The notes beneath the pieces are model-generated. The model saw only the letters and a list, made by a program, of their open reading frames with translations. It ran no database searches and had not been told where the DNA came from. Shown here in pieces: positions 8,614 through 16,558 of a stretch of DNA of 64,000 nucleotides (positions are counted from its first letter, which is position 1; each line of letters opens with the position of its first letter). This DNA comes from Pacificibacter marinus (lineage in GTDB: Bacteria > Pseudomonadota > Alphaproteobacteria > Rhodobacterales > Rhodobacteraceae), in contig NZ_JAHKPK010000034.1 of assembly GCF_018860665.1 (NCBI RefSeq), positions 29,890 through 93,889 of the forward strand, written 5' to 3'. Both the position numbers and the translations under genes were made by a program.

Positions 8614-9200
8614 ACAGCACTGTGAGGTGCCGTTCAGGTTGACAGGTTTTCAAAGCCTGCAAAAAGACGATCAACCTGTCGCAAAGCCCCGCCTGACATC
8701 AGTTGTGACGGTTTTGGGAAAAATTTAAGTCGTGTTATGCTGCCCTCAGGCCCGTTGTTCCGCACTGCCAATTGGTCACGGCAAGTGTCTGGTCTCGGCT
8801 AACGATCGCAAACAGCGGGCAGCGGTATCTTCGGCGGCGCACCGGCCAGAGCAAATCAGATCATTGCGCCAAGTCTTTGCTATTAAAAGATCTGATCAGG
8901 CAATCCCAAGAAACAACAGTATCAAAATGAGTTGGTTGGGGCCGTTTTCGGCGATTTGGTCGACCAATCAAAAACTGTAACTCAATCGTGGTCAAGTGTG
9001 TGACATGTCGCGACCACAGTGTTGTTGGTTGAAAGTTATGACGAAGTAAATGGGGCGTATGTGCGCAGCATCTATGTGGTGGTTTCTTGCTTCGAACTGA
9101 TCGCGATATTTGGGACCGTGGTACGCCTTAGGAGGCAGTTGAGGGCGCGCACAGGCCGCGAGTGCACAGTGGTGCGCGTCGTCATCAGAGATTTATCTAT
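8614..9200. other. Intergenic region between the FadR-type gene and the phn promoter
   Basis: About 590 bases with no convincing gene. It holds several inverted repeats: GAAC-a-GCAC with GTGC-c-GTTC (8612-8635) at the regulator's stop, GACAGGTT repeated inverted near 8640-8680, TCAGATC (8856-8862) with GATCTGA (8889-8895), and GTGGTC (8988-8993) with GACCAC (9012-9017). None has a T-run. They could be regulator sites or weak terminators. Confidence 0.4.
8956..8967. promoter_or_regulatory. GntR-type palindrome TTGGTCGACCAA
   Basis: A perfect 12-bp palindrome that contains TGGT and ACCA half-sites like those bound by many GntR-family proteins (general TGGT-N-ACCA form). It lies between two GntR-family genes, the FadR-type gene (ends 8613) and phnF (starts 9261). 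Which of them would bind is unknown, and the two-base spacing is tighter than usual. Confidence 0.35.
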
Positions 9201-9218
9201 CTGTCATAGCTGTGTCAC
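9201..9218 (+). promoter_or_regulatory. Pho box upstream of phnF
   Basis: CTGTCAT (9201-9207), AGCT, GTGTCAC (9212-9218): two 7-mers repeated with the 11-base period of a PhoB site. They match the CTGTCAT-N4-CTGTCAT/C consensus at 7/7 and 6/7 positions. It ends 42 bases before the phnF start. A TTATCC element at 9228-9233 could act as the -10. This indicates induction of the C-P lyase operon under phosphate starvation. Confidence 0.75.
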
Positions 9219-9231
9219 GCAGAGCGCTTAT

Positions 9232-9254
9232 CCAAAATTCATTCGAATGATTGG
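9232..9254. promoter_or_regulatory. Candidate PhnF operator at the phnF start
   Basis: ATTCAT-TCGA-ATGATT (9237-9252) with a perfect 12-bp core TCATTCGAATGA (9239-9250), flanked by CCAA and TTGG. It sits between the Pho box and the phnF ATG, an ideal place for repression. A closely similar element lies upstream of the second phnD (25833-25866), and a partial copy upstream of phnC (15689-15704). Confidence 0.55.
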
Positions 9255-9260
9255 TGCGGT

Positions 9261-9974
9261 ATGAATAGAAATAAATGGTCCATTGTCTGCGACGGAATCG
9301 AAATGGCTATCTCGTCAGGGCAGTATCCACCTGGTGACAAATTGCCGACAGAGCCAGAGCTGGCTGCTCAGTTCGGCGTTGGCAGGCATTCGGTAAGGCG
9401 CGCCATCGCAGAGCTGGCGAAGGCCGGTAAAGTGAGCGTCGAACAGGGGCGTGGAACCTTTGTTGAAAGCGGCCCGTTGCTTGAATATGCCATCGGACAG
9501 CGCACCCGTTTGCGTAAAAACCTTTTGTCTCAAGGCATCGATATTCACGGCGAACTTTTGGACGCGCAAATCATCACAGCCAGCGCAGAGGTCGCGCGCG
9601 CATTGAATTTGGTTGAGGGCGCTCAAGTTCTTCAAAGTCAGCGGATCACCTTTGGTGATGGCGTGCCGCTGGCCTTTGGTCGCGCCTTTCATTGCCCCAA
9701 CCGTTTTCCCGATTTCGTTGCACGACGCGATGTTCTGGGGTCGGCCACCGAGGCGTATAAAACATACGGAATTGACGATTATCTGCGCGCCCAGACAACC
9801 ATGCACGCACGTCTGGCGCAGGCGCATGAGGCCAAGACACTTAAGTTGCACCCGCAGACAGCTGTGATGGTTGTGCGGGCCATAGATCAATTGCTGGACG
9901 GCACTCCGATCAGCTTCAGCGAAGTGATTTGGGCCGCCTCGCGGGTCAAATTCACGATGACAAACGAGGATTAG
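9261..9974 (+). CDS. phnF: PhnF, GntR-family regulator of phosphonate metabolism
   Basis: A 237-residue regulator. The N-terminal winged helix (PPGDKLPTEPELAAQFGVGRHSVRRAI, then QGRGTFV, residues about 22-68) is followed by a UTRA ligand-binding domain of the HutC subfamily. First gene of the phn operon, three bases before phnG, the usual position of phnF. The start ATG follows directly on a palindromic candidate operator, suggesting autoregulation on top of PhoB control. In mycobacteria PhnF is a repressor tied to phosphate supply; the ligand of the proteobacterial protein is not established to my knowledge. Confidence 0.9.
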   Translation: MNRNKWSIVCDGIEMAISSGQYPPGDKLPTEPELAAQFGVGRHSVRRAIAELAKAGKVSVEQGRGTFVESGPLLEYAIGQRTRLRKNLLSQGIDIHGELLDAQIITASAEVARALNLVEGAQVLQSQRITFGDGVPLAFGRAFHCPNRFPDFVARRDVLGSATEAYKTYGIDDYLRAQTTMHARLAQAHEAKTLKLHPQTAVMVVRAIDQLLDGTPISFSEVIWAASRVKFTMTNED

Positions 9975-9977
9975 ACC

Positions 9978-10412
9978 ATGCCTAAACCTGCACAAGAATT
10001 TTCTCACGAAGACGCCTTGTCTATATTGGCACGTGCGGATGCAGCAGCGCTCAAGGCGCTTGGTGAAGATCTGGCAATTGGCTTTCCAGATGTCGAAGTG
10101 GTGCACAGCCGAACGGGGCTGGTGATGCTGCCGATGCGTGACACGGCCCAAGGCACAGCTTTTCACTTGGGCGAAGTGCTGGTGAGTGAAGCGCATATTC
10201 GTCACGGAACACATGAGGGCTACGGCCTACGCAAAGGGATTGATCTTGAGGCAAGCATGGCCATGGCGCTGGTCGATATTGCTTTGGCGAGCGGCACATA
10301 TGTTGAGATGTGTCGCGACTTTTTACGCAAATCTGATGCGCAACACCGCGATGCAGACACCGAAACTCTGCGCCGTATTGAAGCCACCCGCGTAGATATG
10401 GAGACGTTTTGA
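9978..10412 (+). CDS. phnG: C-P lyase core subunit PhnG
   Basis: A 144-residue protein matching PhnG in length, position and in segments such as the MLPMRDTAQGTAFHLGEVLVSEA stretch around residues 50-72. PhnG is part of the PhnGHIJ core and with PhnI and PhnH attaches the phosphonate to ribose in place of adenine of ATP, giving ribose-1-phosphonate-5-triphosphate. Its TGA shares its last base with the ATG of phnH, so the two are translationally coupled. Confidence 0.93.
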   Translation: MPKPAQEFSHEDALSILARADAAALKALGEDLAIGFPDVEVVHSRTGLVMLPMRDTAQGTAFHLGEVLVSEAHIRHGTHEGYGLRKGIDLEASMAMALVDIALASGTYVEMCRDFLRKSDAQHRDADTETLRRIEATRVDMETF

Positions 10413-10948
10413 TGCTTACTGTACCCACAGCCAACGCGGCAGAAACCCGTGCCAATCAAACCTTTGACGCTTTACTTTGGGCGCTCAGTCGCCCCGGTAT
10501 GCCGCGTGACATAGCGCCTGACGCCGAAGTTGCCATAATCGATGCACTGATCGACCGCGAATGCAAAGTCTATTGCGCCGACCCTGTGTTGATGCCGCAT
10601 ATTTTAAAAGCGGGGGCGCTCCTTTCTGATCCGACAACGGCGGATCACGCGTTTCTTGGCAAGCTCATAGATGTCAACGTCTTGGAATATCTTAGGGCTG
10701 GGACCGATCTTTACCCCGACGATGGCGCGACTGTTGTGGCCAATGCGCAGATCGGCGCGGGGCAGCTTTTGCGCATAAGCGGCCCGGGTATTGATGGGTC
10801 TCTTCAGATCAACATCGACGGATTACCCCAAGGATTCTGGACCAAACGCGCCGATTGCCTGCGCTACCCAATGGGGTTTGACATATTTTTGATCGACGGA
10901 GGCCGCGTCATCGGCCTGCCGCGCTCTACACAAATCGAGGTGCTCTGA
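10412..10948 (+). CDS. phnH: C-P lyase core subunit PhnH
   Basis: A 178-residue PhnH. The N-terminal FDALLWALSRPGMPRDIA is typical, as are the DRECKVYCAD and GQLLRISGPGI segments. PhnH belongs to the dimeric C-P lyase core; its fold resembles PLP-dependent transferases but carries no cofactor. The ATG at 10412 overlaps the phnG stop, and the TGA overlaps the phnI ATG at 10948. No odd features. Confidence 0.93.
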   Translation: MLTVPTANAAETRANQTFDALLWALSRPGMPRDIAPDAEVAIIDALIDRECKVYCADPVLMPHILKAGALLSDPTTADHAFLGKLIDVNVLEYLRAGTDLYPDDGATVVANAQIGAGQLLRISGPGIDGSLQINIDGLPQGFWTKRADCLRYPMGFDIFLIDGGRVIGLPRSTQIEVL

Positions 10949-12003
10949 TGGCATATGTTGCGACCCGCGGTGGTGAACGCGCGATTGAACAAGCTGAACG
11001 ATTATTTCGTGCCGAAATGGGCACAATCACGCCCGAAAGGATCAACGAGATCAAAGCTGCCATGCCCTATTTGGTGGACCGCGTGATGGGGGAAGCGTCC
11101 TTATATGACGAAGACATCGCGGCCTTGGCATTGGCGCAAACTGGCGGTGAATTGTATGAGGCGGTGCTGGTTTTGCGCGCGTGGCGCACAACGCAGCCGC
11201 GTTTAAGTGTGGCCGAACCCATTGATCAAGATGCGCTCTTCACCCACCGCCGCCTGTCTGCTGCGTTCAAAGACATTCCGGGGGGGCAGCTGTTGGGGCC
11301 GACCTTGGACTATTCGCACCGTTTGTTGGCCACGCAAGTTTTGACCGGCGAGGCGTTCGACCCCGTGCCTGTTGATCCTGCCGCCACTCCCGCGCCCGCA
11401 CATCAGCCGTCTGTGAGTGCTTGGCAAGCCGCCAACGATTTGGTCGATTTACCCGATGATGACACCACACGGCCTGACGATATCCCTGACATTACCCGCG
11501 AGCCTTTGCTGTTCCCGTCCAAACGCGCGCATACATTGCAAAGCCTTGCGCGCGGGGAAACGGGGGGAGTTTTGGCCTTGGGGTATGCCGCGATGCGTGG
11601 GTACGGGCAGGCCCATCCAACCGTAAATGAGCTGCGCTTGGCCGAGGCAGAGATCGTTGTGACCCATCCCAAGGGCACTAAGTTTTCCGCAGGTCGCGTC
11701 AAAGTCTCTCAAGCCGAGGTGCTATCGAAAAAGGGAGAAAAGCTAGAGCTTGGATTTGCCGCCACTCTGGGCTGGAATGAGGTCAAAGTCATCGCCGCTG
11801 CCACTCTGGATTTGAACAGCGCAGGCGCGCCCAAAGGCGCTGCGACGGAAGAAGAGTTCTTTTTGTACCACACCGAAGGCGTCGAAAGCTCGGGCTTTTG
11901 CATCCATTTCAAACTGCCACATTACGTCACGTTTCAGTCGTCCTTGGACGCCATGCGCGATGCAAAAGCGCGCTCAGCGCAGCAAAAGGAAACAGCGCAA
12001 TGA
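10948..12003 (+). CDS. phnI: C-P lyase core subunit PhnI
   Basis: A 351-residue PhnI, full length for the family. The N-terminal MAYVATRGGERAIEQAE is the family hallmark. The central ALGYAAMRGYGQAHPTVNELR and the conserved C-terminal FCIHFKLPHYVTFQSSL motif are present. PhnI is the nucleosidase-like subunit that displaces the base of ATP by phosphonate. The last bases overlap the start of phnJ (ATG 12000, TGA 12001-12003). The protein looks intact, unlike its partner PhnJ. Confidence 0.94.
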   Translation: MAYVATRGGERAIEQAERLFRAEMGTITPERINEIKAAMPYLVDRVMGEASLYDEDIAALALAQTGGELYEAVLVLRAWRTTQPRLSVAEPIDQDALFTHRRLSAAFKDIPGGQLLGPTLDYSHRLLATQVLTGEAFDPVPVDPAATPAPAHQPSVSAWQAANDLVDLPDDDTTRPDDIPDITREPLLFPSKRAHTLQSLARGETGGVLALGYAAMRGYGQAHPTVNELRLAEAEIVVTHPKGTKFSAGRVKVSQAEVLSKKGEKLELGFAATLGWNEVKVIAAATLDLNSAGAPKGAATEEEFFLYHTEGVESSGFCIHFKLPHYVTFQSSLDAMRDAKARSAQQKETAQ

Positions 12004-12914
12004 GCCTGAAAACCCTCACCCGCGATTGGGAACCGATGAGCTATGGTTTCTTGGATGCCTCCGCCAAACGCGAGCTGCGCCGCAAGATGCTCAAAGCTGT
12101 GGCAGTGCCCGGATGCCAGATGCCCTATGCCAGCCGCGAAGTGCCCATGGCGCGCGGTTGGGGCACGGGCGGTTTGCAAGTGTCCTTGACACTGATCAAT
12201 CCGAAGACTTGCGTGAAAGTGATCGATCAAGGCGCTGACGACAGCGTCAATGCCGCGTCAATTCGGTCTTTTCTCGCAAAGGTTTCCGGTGCGCCGACAA
12301 CGCTCGATACGCTGAAAGCAGACCTCATTCAGTCACGTCACCGCATTCCAGAAGAGGTGTTGCGCGAAGATCAGGTGCTCGTCCTGCAAGTGCCCAATCC
12401 TGAACCTTTGCGATCCGTTCAACCCAATATGTCCATCGCGCGCCAGATGCATGCAGATGCGGATTACGGGCGGATGTGGTTGCAACTTTACGAACAAATT
12501 GTGCGCTCGGGTCGGATCATGCAAGGGGCGTCTTACCCATCGATGGTCAATGGACGCCATGTGATGACGCCTTCGCCGATCCCGCGTTGGGATGTACCAA
12601 AATTGAATATGGCCAAGCATTTGACGATTCTTTCAGCCGGACGCGAGAAACGTATTTTCGCTGTGCCGCCCTTTACACGGGTCGAACCCTTGGTCTTTGA
12701 TGATGTGCCCTACAAGGTCGAAGATCATGCCAATTTAACGTGTTACAGATCGGGCGTGCGGGGGCTCTTTATGAACGAAATTCCACAAGAGGATGGCAGT
12801 TCAACCCATGAGGTGTCCGACAGTGAGTATGGTGTGAAAGTCATTCGCCGTGCCGATGGCGATGACACCGTGCTGGGCAAAACATGGTATGAAAATGGAG
12901 AGATGTCGTCATGA
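12000..12914 (+). CDS. phnJ: PhnJ-family C-P lyase subunit lacking three of four key cysteines
   Basis: A 304-residue protein clearly homologous to PhnJ throughout (REVPMARGWGTGG, KVIDQGADDS, SRHRIPEE, GREKRIFAVPPFTRVEPL). PhnJ is the radical-SAM enzyme that cleaves the C-P bond; it needs a Cys-x2-Cys-x21-Cys cluster site and a fourth Cys five residues on that forms the thiyl radical. Here the region reads TCYRSG then HEVSDSEYG, so the positions are Cys248, Ser251, Val272 and Gly278. Only one key cysteine remains; two unrelated ones occur at 39 and 71. The reading frame is continuous and the C-terminus is slightly longer than in E. coli. Start: ATG in overlap with the phnI stop. Either a non-canonical enzyme or a subunit without C-P cleavage; the intact operon argues against plain decay. 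Confidence 0.85.
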   Translation: MSLKTLTRDWEPMSYGFLDASAKRELRRKMLKAVAVPGCQMPYASREVPMARGWGTGGLQVSLTLINPKTCVKVIDQGADDSVNAASIRSFLAKVSGAPTTLDTLKADLIQSRHRIPEEVLREDQVLVLQVPNPEPLRSVQPNMSIARQMHADADYGRMWLQLYEQIVRSGRIMQGASYPSMVNGRHVMTPSPIPRWDVPKLNMAKHLTILSAGREKRIFAVPPFTRVEPLVFDDVPYKVEDHANLTCYRSGVRGLFMNEIPQEDGSSTHEVSDSEYGVKVIRRADGDDTVLGKTWYENGEMSS

Positions 12915-13708
12915 CCATCACTTTGGACGCACCGCGCATTGTCACAGCGCACCCCTTGATGACATTGAAAAATGTCTCGAAATCGTATGGTGATGTGCGC
13001 GCTGTGCGCGACGCCTCAGTCGAGGTGTTCCCTGGCGAAGTCATGGGCATCGTCGGCGAAAGTGGATCGGGCAAATCCACGTTGTTGCGGATGATGAACC
13101 TCGAAGACACGCCAGACACGGGCAGCTATACGCTCGACCTGCCCGATGTGCAGGGCAACCTGTTTGAACTGGATAGGTTTGCGCGCCGGATGCTTTGCGC
13201 CACGAAAATCGGTATTGTGTATCAAAATCCGCATCTGGGACTTTTGATGAACCATTCCAGCTCTGGTAATGTCGCCGAACGGCTTTTGGTGGCGGGCGAA
13301 CGACGGTTTTCGGTGCTGCGTGACAAGGCCCAAATCGCCCTAGAAGCGTCAGAGTTTCCGTTGGAACGTTTGGACGCCCCGCCGATTGAATTGTCCGGCG
13401 GTATGCAGCAACGGGTGCAATTGGCCAAGGCCATCGCCTTGGAGCCTGCACTTTTGTTGTTGGATGAACCGACCACGGGTTTGGACGTCAGTGTGCAGGC
13501 TCTGGTGCTTGATACATTGAAGCGACTGCAACAAGACCGGCAGATCACCATGGTGATCGTGTCTCATGACTTGGGCGTGATCCGCACGATGGCGGACCGT
13601 GTCATTGTCATGCGCCGTGGTGAAATCGTCGAATCCGGCTTGGCCGATCAGATATTTCAAGACCCTCAACACCCCTATACACAACAATTGGTGCACGCAA
13701 AGTTATGA
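12911..13708 (+). CDS. phnK: C-P lyase complex ATPase PhnK
   Basis: A 265-residue ABC-type ATPase. Walker A GESGSGKST lies near residue 52, the signature is LSGGMQQRVQLAKAI, Walker B LLLLDEPTTGLD, and the switch His follows in VIVSHDLG. The C-terminal GEIVESGLADQIFQDPQHPYT resembles peptide-importer ATPases, as usual for PhnK. No permease partner: PhnK docks on the PhnGHIJ core and drives conformational change by ATP hydrolysis. It starts in an ATGA overlap with phnJ and ends in one with phnL. Confidence 0.93.
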   Translation: MTITLDAPRIVTAHPLMTLKNVSKSYGDVRAVRDASVEVFPGEVMGIVGESGSGKSTLLRMMNLEDTPDTGSYTLDLPDVQGNLFELDRFARRMLCATKIGIVYQNPHLGLLMNHSSSGNVAERLLVAGERRFSVLRDKAQIALEASEFPLERLDAPPIELSGGMQQRVQLAKAIALEPALLLLDEPTTGLDVSVQALVLDTLKRLQQDRQITMVIVSHDLGVIRTMADRVIVMRRGEIVESGLADQIFQDPQHPYTQQLVHAKL

Positions 13709-14424
13709 CACTTGTATTGGATGTTCAAAGCCTGACCAAAGGCTTCACGATGCACCATTTGAACACGCAAATGGCGGCTTTTAACGATATTTCCTTTGGC
13801 CTGCACTCAGGTGAGTTTCTTTTGCTCAAAGGCACAAACGGCGCGGGTAAATCGACGTTGTTGCGCACGCTGTATCGCAGCTACTTGGCGCAAAGTGGGG
13901 CTGCGTTATTCCAGTCCTCGCATGGCGTGATCGATTTGATGCGTGCCGCAGATGTGGATATCACCCATTTGCGGCGTAGCGAAATCGGCTTTGTCACCCA
14001 GTTCCTTGTGGCCCGCCCGCGCGTTAGTGCGCAGGCCTTGGTGGCGGAACCTTTGCGCCAAGCCGGACATTCGGCTGATGCGGCACTGGATGAAGCGCGC
14101 CGTTGGCTCAGTGCTTTTGGCGTCAAAGAAGAGTTGTGGCGGGCCTACCCGACGACGTTTTCTGGTGGAGAACAGCAAAAAGTCAATCTTGCCCGTGCAT
14201 TGATTTTACCGCAAAAACTATTGCTGCTGGACGAGCCAACGGCATCACTGGATGTCCAAGCCCGCACCGCTTTGGTGGCGCGGTTGGCCGAGTTGAAATC
14301 TCAAGGCACAGCTATGATTGGTGTCTTTCACCACCCTGATGACGTGTCGCATTTGATCGATCGCGTTATCGACCTCACCCCCAATACTTCCAACCCAGAG
14401 GACAGAGAAGATGTGGCTTACTAA
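13705..14424 (+). CDS. phnL: C-P lyase complex ATPase PhnL
   Basis: A 239-residue ABC-type ATPase with Walker A GTNGAGKST, Q-loop FVTQFL, signature FSGGEQQKVNLARAL, Walker B LLLLDEPTASLD and a His in GVFHHPDD. The insert around residues 60-80 and the RVSAQALVAEPL segment are typical of PhnL. It joins PhnK as a second soluble ATPase of the C-P lyase machinery. It starts in an ATGA overlap with phnK and overlaps phnM by 14 bases. Confidence 0.92.
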   Translation: MTLVLDVQSLTKGFTMHHLNTQMAAFNDISFGLHSGEFLLLKGTNGAGKSTLLRTLYRSYLAQSGAALFQSSHGVIDLMRAADVDITHLRRSEIGFVTQFLVARPRVSAQALVAEPLRQAGHSADAALDEARRWLSAFGVKEELWRAYPTTFSGGEQQKVNLARALILPQKLLLLDEPTASLDVQARTALVARLAELKSQGTAMIGVFHHPDDVSHLIDRVIDLTPNTSNPEDREDVAY

Positions 14425-15592
14425 TGCAAAACTGGTGCTGCCTGACCGCGTTGTTGAAAAAGGTGCGATGAGACTTGAAAACGGCCGGATTGCCGCCATC
14501 GCAGAACAGCCTGTTGATGTTGGTCTTGATTGTGGTGGCGCGCTGATTTTCCCAGGCTTCATTGATATGCATGGCGATATGATTGAGATGGAGCTGGAGC
14601 CACGTGCGCTGGTCGATTTTCCGATGGAGGTGGCGCTGAGCCATTTGGACAATCGCTTGGCGGCCTCAGGGATCACCACTGCCTATGCGGCGGTCAGTTT
14701 TTCAAAAGGAGCGCGCAGCGGTGAGCAGCGTTCGTTTGAACATACAAGCCATACGATCCGCGCGCTCAATGCGTTGCGACAGCATTGCCAAATTGATCAC
14801 CGCATTCACGCGCGGTTTGACATCACATTCGACAATGCTGTGGCTGTGCTCGAAGACCTCATTTGCGATAATTTGGTCGATCTTGTGTCGGTCATGGATC
14901 ACACGCCAGGCCAGGGCCAGTACCGCGATATCGAACGCCATATCACTTTGGTGGCCGCGCGCGAGGGTATTTCGCTTATACAAGCGCGCCAAGATGTGGC
15001 GACGCGCATTGCCGAACGCAGCCGCCCTGAAAGTGCCATTTTGAACAATTTGCAGCAAGTGTCTGCTTTGTGCAAAGCACACGGGGTTGCTTTGGCCAGT
15101 CACGATGACGATACGCGCGACAAAGCGCAATTGATGGCTGATGTCGGCGCAGTTATTTCCGAGTTCCCCGTCACGTTTGAGGCAGCAAAAATCGCAGCCG
15201 AACGCGGAATGCTTTCAGCAATGGGCGCGCCAAATGCGATGCGCGGGCAAAGCTATTCCGGCAATCTGTCAGCGCGTGCGGCACATGCGCAAGGATTGTT
15301 GCATATTTTGGCGTCGGATTATCATCCGGGCGCGATGTTGCCCGCCGTGTTGGAACTGGCGAAATCAGATCCAAACGGTCTGGCAGGAGCGGCAGCCCTT
15401 GTGACGTCCAATCCAGCACGCGCGCTTGGATTGACAGATCGTGGACAACTGGCGGTTGGTTTGAAAGCGGACCTTGCCATCGTTGAGACACATGCACTCA
15501 CACGGGTCATCGCGACGTTACGCGATGGAAAATTTGTCCACTCCATTGGTCAATTGCCGAACACATTGATCGCTCAGCCCGCCGTGGCCTAA
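14411..15592 (+). CDS. phnM: PhnM, ribose-1-phosphonate-5-triphosphate diphosphohydrolase
   Basis: A 393-residue amidohydrolase-superfamily enzyme. It removes pyrophosphate from alpha-D-ribose-1-phosphonate-5-triphosphate to give the 5-phosphate substrate of PhnJ. Metal-site motifs are GFIDMHGDMIE, VMDHTPGQGQ, ASHDDDT and ASDYHPGAML. It overlaps phnL by 14 bases and is the last gene of the core block; a hairpin follows. A second, diverged copy lies at 22072-23283. The operon lacks phnN and phnP, which usually finish ribose recycling. Confidence 0.94.
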   Translation: MWLTNAKLVLPDRVVEKGAMRLENGRIAAIAEQPVDVGLDCGGALIFPGFIDMHGDMIEMELEPRALVDFPMEVALSHLDNRLAASGITTAYAAVSFSKGARSGEQRSFEHTSHTIRALNALRQHCQIDHRIHARFDITFDNAVAVLEDLICDNLVDLVSVMDHTPGQGQYRDIERHITLVAAREGISLIQARQDVATRIAERSRPESAILNNLQQVSALCKAHGVALASHDDDTRDKAQLMADVGAVISEFPVTFEAAKIAAERGMLSAMGAPNAMRGQSYSGNLSARAAHAQGLLHILASDYHPGAMLPAVLELAKSDPNGLAGAAALVTSNPARALGLTDRGQLAVGLKADLAIVETHALTRVIATLRDGKFVHSIGQLPNTLIAQPAVA

Positions 15593-15602
15593 GACCTAGG
15601 GG

Positions 15603-15639
15603 CAAGTCACCAAGGCGTTACAAAGCCTTGGGCAACTTG
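15603..15639 (+). terminator. Hairpin after phnM
   Basis: CCAAGGC (15610-15616) pairs with GCCTTGG (15625-15631), and an outer CAAGT/ACTTG stem (15603-15607 with 15635-15639) adds five pairs. No T-run follows, so termination may be partial; phnC downstream appears to have its own regulatory elements. Confidence 0.5.
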
Positions 15640-15704
15640 TCATGCAATTGTAGATTCAGGGTCATTTTCCTTGGGTATCACTCTCTTGAAACGTTCGAAT
15701 GAAT
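15637..15704 (+). promoter_or_regulatory. Possible promoter region of phnC: weak Pho box and PhnF-like half-site
   Basis: Three 7-mers occur at 11-base steps, TTGTCAT (15637), TTGTAGA (15648) and GGGTCAT (15659), with 6, 3 and 5 matches to CTGTCAT, so this is a weak Pho-box candidate. Downstream, TCGA-ATGAAT (15695-15704) repeats the right half of the phnF operator; the left half AAACGT is degenerate. Together they suggest a second, similarly controlled promoter for phnCDE. Confidence 0.3.
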
Positions 15705-15724
15705 TTTTTTGGGAGTGCCGCACA

Positions 15725-16528
15725 ATGAGTTCGATCCTGACCTTGAGCCAAGTCTCGCGCCAATTCGGTGACACCCATGCGGTGGATCGCGCGAACCTGT
15801 CGATTGAGCCGGGCCAGTTTGTGGGTGTCATTGGTCGCTCCGGTGCTGGCAAGTCCACAATGTTACGCTTGATCAATCGTCTTATCGATCCCACTTCGGG
15901 GTCGATTTCTTTTGGAGAGCTTGATGTCACATCGCTGAAAGGCAAGGCACTGCGTCAATGGCGACGCGATTGCGCGATGATCTTTCAACAGTTCAATCTG
16001 GTTGACCGTTTGGATGTACTGACCAATGTGTTGATCGGCCGTTTGGCAGAGCACGGGTTTTTATCATCGATGGCGATGCGTTTCTCTGATGAAGAGCGCG
16101 CTATGGCGATTCAGGCTTTGGATCGTCTGGATTTGGTGCCCCAAGCCTTGCAGCGCGCAGGCACGCTTTCAGGCGGGCAACAGCAACGTGTCGCGATTGC
16201 CAAAGCCTTGGTCCAAAAACCGAAAATCATGTTGGCGGATGAACCAATCGCCTCGCTTGATCCGGCCAATGCCTCATTGGTGATGGAAAGTTTGCGAAGG
16301 ATAAACCGCGAGGATGGCATCACCGTTTTGGTCAATTTGCACACGCTCGATACGGCGCGCGCTTACTGCGACCGCATCATCGCGATGCGCCAAGGGCGCG
16401 TGTTTTTTGATGGGGTTGCTGCACAGCTTACTGATGGCGTTGTGCGCGACATCTATGGTCTTGAGGGCCTGAAAGACTTCAACGCCGACATCACGTCGAC
16501 CACGATCCGAACACCCATGCCTGCTTAA
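15725..16528 (+). CDS. phnC: Phosphonate ABC transporter ATPase PhnC
   Basis: A 267-residue ATPase. Walker [10 protein letters not shown] lies near residue 38, followed by [23 protein letters not shown] (highly typical of PhnC), signature [15 protein letters not shown], Walker [13 protein letters not shown] and switch region [19 protein letters not shown] 15725 follows GGGAG at a proper distance; a longer frame from 15671 would include the putative operator. It energises uptake with PhnD and two PhnE permeases, encoded next. Confidence 0.94.
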   Translation: MSSILTLSQVSRQFGDTHAVDRANLSIEPGQFVGVIGRSGAGKSTMLRLINRLIDPTSGSISFGELDVTSLKGKALRQWRRDCAMIFQQFNLVDRLDVLTNVLIGRLAEHGFLSSMAMRFSDEERAMAIQALDRLDLVPQALQRAGTLSGGQQQRVAIAKALVQKPKIMLADEPIASLDPANASLVMESLRRINREDGITVLVNLHTLDTARAYCDRIIAMRQGRVFFDGVAAQLTDGVVRDIYGLEGLKDFNADITSTTIRTPMPA

Positions 16529-16558
16529 TTATTCAAACGCTCACAAGGGGATATCCAC

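Noticed and set aside
9315..10214. Long minus-strand frame of 299 codons
   Set aside because: It lies opposite phnF and phnG, which have clear family motifs; its translation shows no recognisable domain and is rich in Cys, His and Arg as typical for antisense frames.
12721..12914. Frameshift as explanation of the missing PhnJ cysteines
   Set aside because: The frame is open to the stop, the alignment continues on both sides of each position (SDSEY matches SDTDY of E. coli), and the stop overlaps phnK as usual.
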